Assembly: GCF_000002595.2 (NCBI RefSeq)
Contig: NC_057019.1
Span: 3,534,368-3,598,367 of the forward strand
Length of the DNA: 64,000 nucleotides
Source: Chlamydomonas reinhardtii
Lineage: Eukaryota; Chlorophyta; Chlorophyceae; Chlamydomonadales; Chlamydomonadaceae
Direction of reading: 5' to 3'
Part shown: piece after piece, positions 43,612-54,100 of the stretch
Layout: each line of letters starts with the position of its first letter
How positions within the stretch are numbered: the first letter of the stretch is position 1
Notes under the pieces: model-generated
What the model was told of the DNA's origin: nothing
Databases searched by the model: none
What the model saw: the letters and a program-made list of their open reading frames with translations, nothing else
Translations under genes and position numbers: made by a program

Positions 43612-46342
43612 GCGGGAGCCCCCCTACAAAGGGCATCCTCAGCTTCTGGCGCCGCCATGGCTGCGCTGCAGCAGCCCGAGCAGTCGCTGCCGCACCCGCT
43701 CCAGCAGGGGCAGCCGCATCAGCACCTACATCCTCTGGGGCATGGCCTGCGCCATGGCTCCGCGCCGCCCATGGTGCGAGGTGGTGTTGGGGCGGCAGTG
43801 GGCGCGGCTACGCACGTGACGGCTGCGGCATCCGCCCGCGTACCACAGCAGCAGCCGGGCAGCTTGACTGCCGGTGCGCCCGCGGTCGGGCTGACCTGGC
43901 AAACCCAGACGGAGCTGCGCGGCTTACCGCCAGGCTCCGGACCTGACACCGCCACCATAGCGGCAGCAGCAACGGCAGCGGCGACGGCGGCGGTGGCTGC
44001 AACCACGGCGGCGGCGGCGGCTGGGGGCCAGCAGCCGCAGGGGCCGGCGGGTGGCTCGGCGCCAGCAGCGTACCTGCACCGGCCGCCCTCGCCCCCGCAC
44101 CAGCACCAGCACCAGCACCAGCCGCAGGTGCAGGTGCAGGCCTACCCGCCGCCACAGACGGCCGCGCAGCTGGGCTCCAACTCGCAGAACGACTTGCTCA
44201 ATGGGGTGAGGGCGTGAGGTTGAGGGTGAGGGTGGGGGTGCGTGGTGGAGCACGAGGCTCACAGGAGGGACCGAACCCACACACTGCAACACGCGCGCTG
44301 CTGTTTGGTTGCATGCCTGAGGCGTGGTTTGTGAAGGATTGCGCAAAGGTTACAAGCCGGCTTGCACGTTACCTGTATCGCACCCTGATGCTTACAGTTG
44401 CTGCAGCAGTTGCAACGGGCGCAAGACGAGAACGCCGAATTGCGGCGGCAGGTGCAGGACAGCGCTGCGGTAAGGGGCTTGCGTACATGGCTGCAAAGCC
44501 ATGCTTAGCTGCCTGGTTTCAAGCTGACGGTCAGTAGCGCCGCACTGGTGCCTGAGTGCTTACATTTGTGTCGCGTGCACCTGCCTCCCCGCGCAACAGC
44601 TGGCTGCTGACCTGGCGCTGGCACGGCGGAATGCGGATGCGGCAACAGCGGAGAGGCGAGCCAAGGAGCAAGAGCTTGCGCATGCGCAGGTGCGGCGGTC
44701 CAGTCCGTTGCTGTGTACTGAATGTCGTCGCATCCAACCTTCTGAGTGTCGACAGGCCAGTTGTCTTTGAAGGGAGCAAGCGCAAGCACCTGAGTTTACC
44801 AGCTGCACAGGCAAAATGGCACACCTTGCCAAGTTGATGCCGTGCCGCCGCTCCACGTAGGCCAATCTGGACGCTGAGCGGACACAGGCGGCGGCAATGC
44901 GACAGCAACTGGCGGCGGCGCAGCAGGCGGCAGCGGCGGCGGCGGCCCAGCTGGCGGACCGGGAGCGGACGCTGCGCGACGCGGAGGCCGCGCGGCAGAG
45001 CGAGGACCGAGCCCGGCAGGAGGAGCGGCGCATACAGGAGGACCGCTGCAGGTGGGTGGTTGAGAGTTTGGAAAGATAGGCGGGTCCACCTGGCCGCAGC
45101 CCTCTTTTGCAGTTTAGGCCTGTACTCTCAGACACCCACATCGCCTGGGCAACGGAAGGCGCTGCAGCATACGCTCATTGCATCTGGCCCTATCCGCTGC
45201 GCACATCTGCGCACACCTCCACAATTCCGCACGCAAGCCTACACACACGCACACTCCTGTACGCACGCGCACCTGCCAGGGGTCTGGAGGCTCAGCACCA
45301 GCGCGCCGCGGCCGAGGTGGCCAGCTTGCGCAGTGCGGTGCGGGAGGAGCAGCTGCGGCGGGGGGAGGAGCTGAAGGAGCGCGACCGCGAGCTGGCAGAG
45401 CTGCGGACACAGCTGCGCACCGCCGCCAGCCGCAACCAGGAGTGAGTGGTTCCTCAACGGCCGCATGGGGGAGGGCTGCAAATGCGGGGGATACCGTAGT
45501 GCTGCCACCGTTCGGGCGGTTGGGGAGTGCGGCATTGTATGGTTGGTGATGAATTGTTCAAGAGCTCGTGTGTTGGCTGTGTTTGATGCTGCAGTCAGGA
45601 GGGCGCGCTGCGCCGCGTGCAAGACGAGCGGCAGCGCAGCGAGCGGGAGCTGGCGGAGGCGAGGGACGCAAACCAGCAGCTGCAGAGGCAGCTCAACGAC
45701 ACGGTAAGACGCGTCCGCTTTCGCCCACTGCCGGCGGGTATGCGATTGGCGGTGTACCAGGCCTGTGTACCTTTCTTCGCAGTCTCTGTCTTTCTCCGTA
45801 AGACACGTTCATCGCTGCGTGTTGCTTGTTCTCGCCCGCAGAGCACGGAGTTCACGCGCTTCCGCGAGAAAGCGCAAGCGGAGCTGGCGCAGGCCAGCGC
45901 CAGGTGCGCGCGAGCGAGCCCCCACGCCCCTACCCCTCATCTTGGCCCCATTTGTGCTGCGCTTGTCCGCACGTTGACACCCCCTTCGTCATCCCAACCC
46001 AACCCCACCCCTACACCTGCCCCTACCCCTTCTTCGGCCCCACCGACCCCACATGCCAGGCTTGCCAACGTGGAGGCCGAGCTGCGGCGCGCCCGTGACG
46101 ACCTGGCGCACAAGGAGGCGCAGTACGCGGCGGTGGGCAAGGCGCACGCCGAGGCGGCGGAGGAGGCCAAGGGCCTGCGGGAGCAGCTGCGCCTGATGAC
46201 GGCGCGCCTGGACGCCGCCCGGCAGCAGGCCGCGCTGCTAACCACCCACCAGGCCACCATTGTGAGTGCACTGCAGGCGGCGCAGGGCGCATCGGGGGCC
46301 CTGGACAAGGCGCTCAGCGGCGCGCCGCCCCCGCTTGGGTAA
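40433..46342 (+). CDS. Kelch-repeat protein with long C-terminal coiled coil
   Basis: Exons 40433-40572, 40727-40954, 41097-41387, 41628-41789, 41993-42078, 42209-42283, 42440-42527, 42672-44205, 44398-44469, 44600-44689, 44861-45051, 45280-45441, 45595-45703, 45842-45903, 46060-46342; 1190 aa. Residues ~1-365 hold about six kelch blades (IYIVGGRRG, LWVVSGSDKENVLDDVHVLD, ILLFGGYGPTSG, LYVYGGRTDAAVLED, LLIHGGAAAGDQ, LFVIAGYVGSG), a beta-propeller. The single long exon 42672-44205 encodes a ~500-residue Ala/Gln/Pro-rich linker with a CAG-coded polyQ run. The last ~330 residues are a coiled coil rich in Glu/Arg/Gln/Ala (RERTLRDAEAARQSEDRARQ, LRRVQDERQRSERELAEA). Propeller-plus-coil proteins are usually scaffolds; no specific function is assigned. 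Confidence 0.88.
43576..43611 (+). repeat. In-frame (CAG)n run coding polyQ in the kelch gene
   Basis: Twelve uninterrupted CAG codons in the linker exon; likely length-variable between strains. Confidence 0.95.
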
Positions 46343-47204
46343 CGCTGGATGCGGATGCAGGGGTCGGCGTTGCGTGGCGGGTAAAGGCCGGACAGGGCAG
46401 GTTGCCGCAGGATAACGACGATGGACTAAGAATGCGTCGTTGAGGCTTTGGACGCTAGAAAGCAGGATGTTCGGTTTTTGGTGCAAAGTACGTGTTTCCC
46501 AATGAAAGAGGTTCAGGTGATGACGGTACTGCGCAGGTCACTGCATATGGGTTTGTGGGAAGTTTAAACGCTGCGACTTTGGAAGGGTCTTAATGCCAGT
46601 ATAAATACTGCGGTTGCAACTGCTGCTGTGTGTGTGCATCAACGGGGATCTGCGTGTGTGTAGCAAAGCTGGGAGAATGCTGTGGACTGTAGCGTTAGTG
46701 GCGCTATACGTTACACGTCAGATGGTCCCAAACCCTCACTGTCAAGGGTTCGTATGGGAACAGCCACACGTTGTACGAGAGTATCTCAATGCCTCGTGTT
46801 TCTTCGAAGCAGAAACGTGGTCACAGTCTCATAGACGCTTTGTGAATGTCTAGATCGCAGCCTCGTTCGCCACTGCACACACCTCTCGGGTCACCCCCTG
46901 AACGCTACGCTTTCCTGCCCCTTGCCATGTTCCATCACGGTCACCCCCTGAACATCCTCGCCATGGCCGCCTGGCCCTCTCGCCGTCCTCCCCGTCTCGG
47001 AACGAAACTCACATACGGTACAAAGTCACCCCTCTACTCAGCTCTCTGCCTCCCTCTTTGACTCCTTGCCATACTCGCCGGAGTTGCGCCCCTCGCACTG
47101 CAACAGGCTCACGGATGTCACTCCTTTCTTGCTCGCTCTTGCCTCGACTCTGGCTATCTACCTGCGCACTTATCCATCCCCTCCGCTCGTTGCTTCTCCC
47201 TCAC
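46343..47204. other. Convergent intergenic region, kelch gene / SfsA gene
   Basis: About 860 bases holding two 3' UTRs. A minus-strand TGTAA at 46711-46715 may end the SfsA transcript. No gene recognised. Confidence 0.5.
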
Positions 47205-49828
47205 CTACTCCGAATCCTCGTCGCTCACGCTCTCCCCCTTCTTCGCCTTCTTGCCGCCACGCCTGCTGGCGGCCTTGGCACCCCCAGCCGCCTTGCCGCC
47301 CTTCACAGCCGCCTCCGCCTTCCCTGCCGCCTTGGCTTTGGTGCTCTTCCAGTTCTTCCGGGGGTCGGTGGCGTTGAAGTGCAGCACCTCAGCCAGCCGC
47401 GCCGGGTCGTAGGCCGAGGTGACACCCGGCCCGAACACGACCGGTAGGTGGCGGCCCGCGTACGCCGCGCCGCCACGCCACACCACGTCGTAGGCGACCA
47501 GCTTCACGCCTGAGTACGGCAGTGCGCGATAGATTGCATTGGTTACAAGAGGGACCTGCTGACGCAGTTCACGAGCCAGTGACGTGGAGAACGTGAGGAT
47601 TCAGATCTTGCGCGTGGGTCTGGTGGGTCAGGTCTGGCAAATGTTTCACAGCCCCACAAGCCCTCACAATGTGATTGCACTCCCCCGGCTGTCACAACTC
47701 CCCCAGCTTCAACATCCTGACCATGTCCGGCCCCCAACCTCTCCCCCCCCCCTGTGAGTCCTCACCCGCCTCCTCCGCCGCCTTGAGCACCTGCGCGAAC
47801 AGCGGGTCCGCCTCGTGGCAGGGCCGGAACGCGGCGCAGTCAGACCGGTTCACGAGGAACAGCACAGCACACCGCAGCCGGCCCTCCCCAGCACTGCCCT
47901 CGCCCTCGCCCTTGCCCTGGCCGCTGCTGCTGCCGCTGTCGTCGCCGGCCTCCGGCAGCTCGCGGCCATGTTTGTGCAGTGCGGTGAGCTCCGTGACGTG
48001 CTTGATGGCGCGATCCGACACCACCTGCAGGAAGCCGCCCGGTCGGTCGGTTGGTCGGTCGGTCGGTCGGTCGGTCGGGGAGACAGGCAGGCGCTGGTGC
48101 ACAGCGGCGACCTCCATTCCCGCGTGGCACGCAGCCGGTGCCAGAGCAGGAGACGGGTGACACCACACCTCACCCTACCCCGACTCGGCTGCAACCCAGC
48201 TACTGTCATACGTGCAGACGCTGCTCCCACCATTGTAAGCACGGCAAACACCACGCGGCCCAAAGATGCATGGGCATGCGCCCACCTTTATCTTGGGCTT
48301 CTGGGCGCCGTGCGGGAACAGCGCTGTGGGGCTGTAGTCGTCCAGGCAGCCGCTGGGCACGGGCACCTTGTACACGCCCACAGCCGGCCGGCCTGGAGGC
48401 ACGCCGCCCGGCACGTCCGGGAAATCCGCACACACCACGTTCTTCACCTCCAGCAGCATCCTGTAAAGGGACGGGAGCGAGGGGTCGGAAAGGCAGCAAC
48501 GGGGCAAGGACTGTACATGCGTCCTGGTGCAACTTGCCAACAGGAGCAGCCAGTAGCCGCCAGGAAAGACACCGCGGAAGTGCTCCGGGGTAGCTGCTTA
48601 CCAACTTTCCGACGCTGCAACAGCTTTTGTTACCGTGGCCGGGGAGGCGCCCAGAGCACCACACTGCACCACTAGCCGCACAGGCGCAGCCTGTCCCGCA
48701 CACCCGCAACCCAGACCCCACACCTGCCCGCCCGCACCTGCTGCCGTCCTCCATTCTCAGCACGTAGTCCACGCGCGTGTTGCCAAAGGTGCGCTGGCTC
48801 TCCAGCCCCACCACCCGCCCCGCCCCCAGTGCCGCCTCCAGCAGCCGCCTCCGCACCAGCTCCGCAGCCAACCGCTCCGCCAACTGCGGGTGGTAGCCCA
48901 CGACCGCCGCGGTGCCGCTGGGGCGCTGATCCTCCACCAACTGTACGATACGAAATAATTTGGTAGGGCTGGGTGGTTAGGTTGGTGGTGGAGGCTACGA
49001 GGACCAACTCCCAAGCGCGCTGGGATGCACTGCAAGATGCTTGGTTGTGGCGGTGCAGAGTTGGGCTGGGCGGTGACAGGATCCCGTGCGGGCGAGGAGG
49101 ATGCGGCAATCGCATTGGAAACCGCCACATGTACAATGCATACCTGGATGGCGTGCGAGGTGGCGGCAGGCGGCACGCCAGGCGCCCTCGGCGCGGACTT
49201 GCTCATGTAGACTGTGGCCCCGGGGGTGACCATGCCCGCACAGTCCATGGCGGGTGCGTGGGCCAGCACCAGCTCACCAACACGCCCGTGCTCGGTTACG
49301 CCTGCGCCAGCAGCGGCGGCGTCCTTGCCGGCTTCACCGTCGGGGTGTGCAGACGGAGGTGGCGGCGGCAGCAACTGGATGTCAGCGACGTACGGCGTCT
49401 TGACCGAGGCAGAGGGCCGCCGGATGAGCTTGCCTGCGGCCAGGACGAACGCAGAGCCCGTTCAAAGCAGGTAATCGCAGCTCCCAGTACTGCCCCTGCA
49501 CGGCCCCAGAGCCCAGTAGCAGCCAGAGGCATTGCAGCCACACACGACACATGCACACGAAATCGCGGCCGCACCCACCCACCCGGCCACCCACCCAGCC
49601 ACCCACCCGCCACCAGCTGTCCCAGGTCCAGCAGCGGTGCGGCTGCCAGCGTCGCCGCCTCGGCCTCGTCCAGAAGCTGCACAGCCGCAGCCGCCTTGCC
49701 GGGGCTCTTCGCCACCGCAGCTTTGCCTGCGCCACCGCCCCTGGCCCGCTTGGGAGCCGGGGGCTTGGAGGGAGTGTGGGCCGGCTCCGCGGCTTCCTTT
49801 TCGAACTCAGCACCCTCATCCTCCGCCA

Positions 49829-49882
<54 letters not shown>

Positions 49883-50375
49883 CCTGCACCTTTTTGCGGG
49901 GCGGTGCTCGCGCCCGCGGCTTCGCAGAGGCCTTGGGCTTAGCCTTGCCTTCATCGTGGTCCTCCTCCCTCTCCGCTTCCCCCTCGCTTGCGTCCTCGTC
50001 AACCTCCCTCTTCACGGCGGCAACAGCCGCAGCCGAAGCGCGCGTCCGGCGAGTAGACGCCTCCTTAACGGCTGTGGCAGCAATGGCGCTGGCCGCCGCC
50101 TGCTTGGCGCGGCGAGTGGGGCGGCTGACCAGCGCCGCCTCCTGCTCCTGCTCCGCCGCTTCCCCCGCAACCGTGCCGCTCACAGCTACTTCCACAGCTG
50201 CCCGTGTACTGCGCCCTCGCTTGCGCTGTGCAATGCCACGGCATTCGGCGGCTGCCTCTGTCGCCTCGGCCCCATACTGGGCCTCTGCCGACGGCTGCGG
50301 TTCAGGAGCCGGAGCTATCATCATTCCGGTCTTGCACACTGCAGGCAAAGAGCTGCTCAGCTGCAGAGATGACAT
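47205..50375 (-). CDS. SfsA-family protein (PD-(D/E)XK nuclease-like) with long N-terminal extension
   Basis: Exons, 5' to 3': 50375-49607, 49433-49144, 48940-48738, 48460-48286, 48024-47766, 47509-47205; 666 aa. The last ~410 residues follow bacterial SfsA: LIRRPSASVKTPYVADIQLL, ELVLAHAPAMDCAGMVTPGA, then RVDYVL (D411) and LLEVKNVV (E425-x-K427) forming the presumed PD-(D/E)XK site, VVSDRAIKHVTELTALHK, and CAVLFLVNRSDCAAFRPCHE, AYDVVWRGG. Family length in bacteria is ~235, so insertions and extensions are large. The first ~256 residues are basic and low-complexity with KRKR-like patches and a (CAG)-coded polyQ run. The Lys/Ala-rich tail ends ESVSDEDSE. Bacterial SfsA was named for a sugar-fermentation phenotype and resembles nucleases. 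The start is the first in-frame ATG; an upstream exon is possible. Confidence 0.88.
49829..49881 (-). repeat. In-frame (CAG)n run coding polyQ in the SfsA gene
   Basis: About 17 consecutive CTG/CAG units (CTG on the plus strand) in exon 1, just after a basic PRKK patch. Confidence 0.95.
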
Positions 50376-51187
50376 GTTCTGCCGTCTCGACAGCACCGTA
50401 AGAAAGCGCCCCACGCTGCAGCTGTGCACAGTACCAGTCCTGAGCTCGGGGGTGCCGGAGCAGGGCCACGCTGGCGCTGCAGGATGCAAGCGTTGACGCA
50501 GCGCCGTCACAGGAGTGGCCCTGCTGCCGGCCCAAGCCAGCAGGCTAGACAGCCGCAGCGTTGAGGACTATGTCTGTCTAATAGCAGCCGCAGATCTGTG
50601 GCAAGGCCTCAGCCCTGAGGCTCATGCGCGTGGCATGCGCCGTGGTATCCACACAGGCGGAGACCTGTGACACGTGTGCCCACGCGTCCGCGCTGAGATG
50701 TGGAATCTGAAACTCGCAGCAATTGAGGTTTGAGAGGATTGGGAGGTGATGGGTTTCAAGGTTTGGCAAACACGTAGCAATTTTCGTGGCCAACCAACTG
50801 CCTCTGCTGGGAAGTTATCTCCCCCTTGAACTTCTATCAATGTGTACACGTAGTTCAAGTAGTTTCCACAGAGCGCCCTGTGTTTCTGTCGCGGGCGACG
50901 GGCTGCAGTGCCTAGATGGGGCTGACTGACTCCAATTCCCCGATTAGTTCCTTAACCCTCCCAGACTTAAGGCATTAACCGTAAACAATCTTAAAGATAG
51001 TGTCTAAACGCATTGTAAAACCAATGTACATATACGTCTGCCCTACTTTGCTACTCGCGTGTGCCACAGCTTCTTGTGACACCTAGTGCTTATTGCCGCC
51101 TGTCAAACACCGTCATAATGTTATAGGACCGTTGCAGGCAAGCGGATTTGTGTTTTAGGCGCGGCGACGCGCGCGAAATAGGTTGCA
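50376..51187. promoter_or_regulatory. Divergent intergenic region, SfsA / copper ATPase
   Basis: 812 bases between the two starts. The part nearer the ATPase gene (50930-51120) is AT-rich and likely contains its promoter. I do not recognise copper-response (GTAC core) elements with enough confidence to call any. Confidence 0.45.
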
Positions 51188-54100
51188 ATGGACAAGGCGC
51201 TGCGGTGGCTGAGCTCGCTGCGCTATGAGAAGCTCCCGGAGAAGGAGAAAGATGACCGGGAGGCCTCTGGGGCATCCTCGTCAAAGTATGTGCCAATGGC
51301 GACACTCGGACCGGACGAGAAGGCCCGCTGGCCCGTGGCGCTGGTGAGACGCGTTAAATTATGAAAAATGGTGACGGCTTTGATTCCTGAATGATAGGTT
51401 GCATAAGGACCTTTGGCGCGTGCTCTGAACGTGCCATCGCTGGCGACCTACTGTTGCAGCTCTCTGTCAAGGGGATGACGTGCGCCGCTTGCTCCAAGGC
51501 CGTGGAAGGAGCCCTAAGGTAATTGATTTCGACGCCTCGTGCGCTCGGGGGAGGCGCGCAGTGGAGGGGGGGGGGACACGACGTCACGCACCCTGTGCGT
51601 CCGGCCAGCCCCTTCCAAGTTCGATGCAGCCTGAATATCGTTGCGGCAAGGTCAGCACTAGGCAGCAGCGCAGACCTAGCGGACCGCGCAGCGCAGCCCT
51701 AGCGGACCGCAGCGAGCACGCTTCGGCGGCGCAGTCAACCGTCGGCCCTTCGGGGGGCATACAATAGTATTAACCGCCCTCGGACCGGCAGTTGCACACA
51801 GCGCCCACCGCCCAGCCAGCCGGGCGCGGAACCGCACACACGGGAAGGGTACGGTAAATGATAAGACATTCACGACGGGCCCACGACTGATGGGAAGACT
51901 GGATGCCGGTCAACCCACAGTGACTGTGGGATGCCAATCGCCTGGGTTGCTGGCCGCGCAGTTTCGGTCAACACCTGGACTTGTACATGCAAATTGCTAA
52001 CGTGTCATCCTTGCTACCGCGCGCTGCTCCTCCTGCAACTGCCTGCCTGCCGCAGCTCTGTGGCGGGCGTAAAGCGCGTGAGCGTGGCGCTGTTGCAGGA
52101 GAGCGCCGAGGTGGGGCAGGGGCGGCGGCGGATGGGCGTGTGTGGGGTAGTTGCATTGAGTGGTCAATACCAACCGCACAATTCGGCGAACCGATTCTTC
52201 TTAATTGTGCATATTCGGCGATAGATACAGCGTAGGGCTGGGGCAGTGTGGGGCTCGCCTGGGATGAGGACCTCGTCACACCCCGGCCGCCCTGCTCTCC
52301 GCTCAGGTCCATTACGACGAGGCGGCAGTGGGCCCGGAGGCGCTGGTGGGCGCAGTGGAGGACGCCGGCTTCGAGGGCGGCCTGATCAGTGTGCGCCAGC
52401 CCAAGCCGGCGGCGCTGGAGGCGCTGCGCATGCGTGTGAGCGGCATGGTGTGCGCCGCCTGCAGCACGGCGGTGGAGAACGCGCTGCTGAGCTGCTCCGG
52501 CGTCAGCCGGGCGGCGGTGGCGCTGGCGAGCGGGGAGGTGGAGGTCACGTTCGATAGCGCCGTAGTGGCAGCGGTGAGGGCGTGCGTGCGGGGTTAAGGG
52601 CGGTTGCAAGGATTGGTACAGAGAAGTGTAGCGAAGTAGACAGCGGGCGTAGGGGTGCGCGTACCGATGACCGACGGCGTCCACAGGTCCAGCGCCAGAG
52701 CTCGTCCCGGGGGGGGGGGGGGAGTGGCCTGGCGCGGAATGGGGCGGAGCGGAATGGTGCAGCCGGAAAGGGAGCGGCGGGTCTGTGGCAGTTGGGTGGC
52801 GGGGCTGCAGGGTGGGTGGTATGCGCGCGGACTTGCGGAGCGAGAAGGGCGCGTGGCCTGGCCTTGACATGGCACGGGTCTGATCGGCTCCCCGAACCCG
52901 GCCGCTTCCGCAGGAGGCTCTGGTGGAGGCGGTGGAGGACGCGGGCTTTGAGGCCACACTGCTGAGCCAGGGAGGCCTGGAGTCCCTCACCCTGGCCGTG
53001 AGCGGCATGAGCGTCAGCGGCGACGCCACGGCAGTGGAGGTGGCGCTGCGGCGAGTGCCGGGCGTGGCCAAGGCGGCGGTCAGCCTGCTGACGGGGCACG
53101 CGGAGGTCTGGTACGACCCCAACACAGCGGGTGAGGGGGCCGCAGGGTGGCTGGGGGAGGGGCAGCCGTTCATGGAGTACAGGGTGGCGGCGGGCGGGGA
53201 CAGGGGGTGGCGGGCGGGCCGGCGGCTGGCGGGCTGGTGGAACGTAGGGACGTGGGGAGGTGGGGCGCTGGCAGGTGGCGTTGGCGACATGGGACACGAG
53301 TAACATGTGTGCGATTCCGGGAATGTCCCGACCCTGAGATGAGGTCCGTAGTTGTGAGAGGGGCCTCATGGCATCGGGGCGTTCGGCCGATCCCAACCTT
53401 CCACTGACAACCACGCTAACACCGCCGCGCCCCACAGGCCCTCGCGACATGATCGGTGCCATTGAGCGCTGCGACGGCGGCGCGGGCGGCGCCGAGGGCC
53501 TGACTGCAACGCTGCAGCGCAGCGAGCTGGCGGCAGCGGGCGGCGCCCAGGCGGCTGCTGCTCGGGAGCTGCGGTACTGGTGGGGCCTGTTCAGCAGCAG
53601 TCTGTTCTTCACGGTACCGGTGTTCGTGGTGGCCATGGTGCTGCCCATGATACCCGGTGAGCGTAGGGAAGCGGAAAAGGGGAGGGGGAAGGAGAGGGAG
53701 GAGGGGAGGGGTTGTAGATTCCAGCCCAAAAAAAACCGAACCCAATGCAACAGAGCGAGGAGAAGAGGGGAGGGGAGGAGATTGGGCCACCCTATCTAGC
53801 AAAGGCTTTTGTAGCAAAGCAAACTTGGAAGGCCCAGACTGAGCAGAAGGCGAGGGGGATTGCAGGACCAGCGGATTGTTGGCGCGCGGCGGCGGGGAAA
53901 CTTGAGGTCGCACTGTACATGCGAGAATTGAGGGTTTCTGTCGTCGAAGGGACTGTGATTCTCGCTTGGATTTGGGGCTTGGAGTAGATAACTCTTCTGT
54001 CCCCCCATGTCTGCTACGCCTTCACTTCTTAGATAATCATGATTGTAAACCCCTCCCCGCCTCGCAGGCTCCGCCGCCATCACCTCCATGCCCATCTTTG

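Noticed and set aside
50376-50535. Upstream extension of the SfsA frame as a transit peptide
   Set aside because: The frame is open to about 50510 but has no ATG there; without an upstream exon the first ATG at 50375 is preferred.
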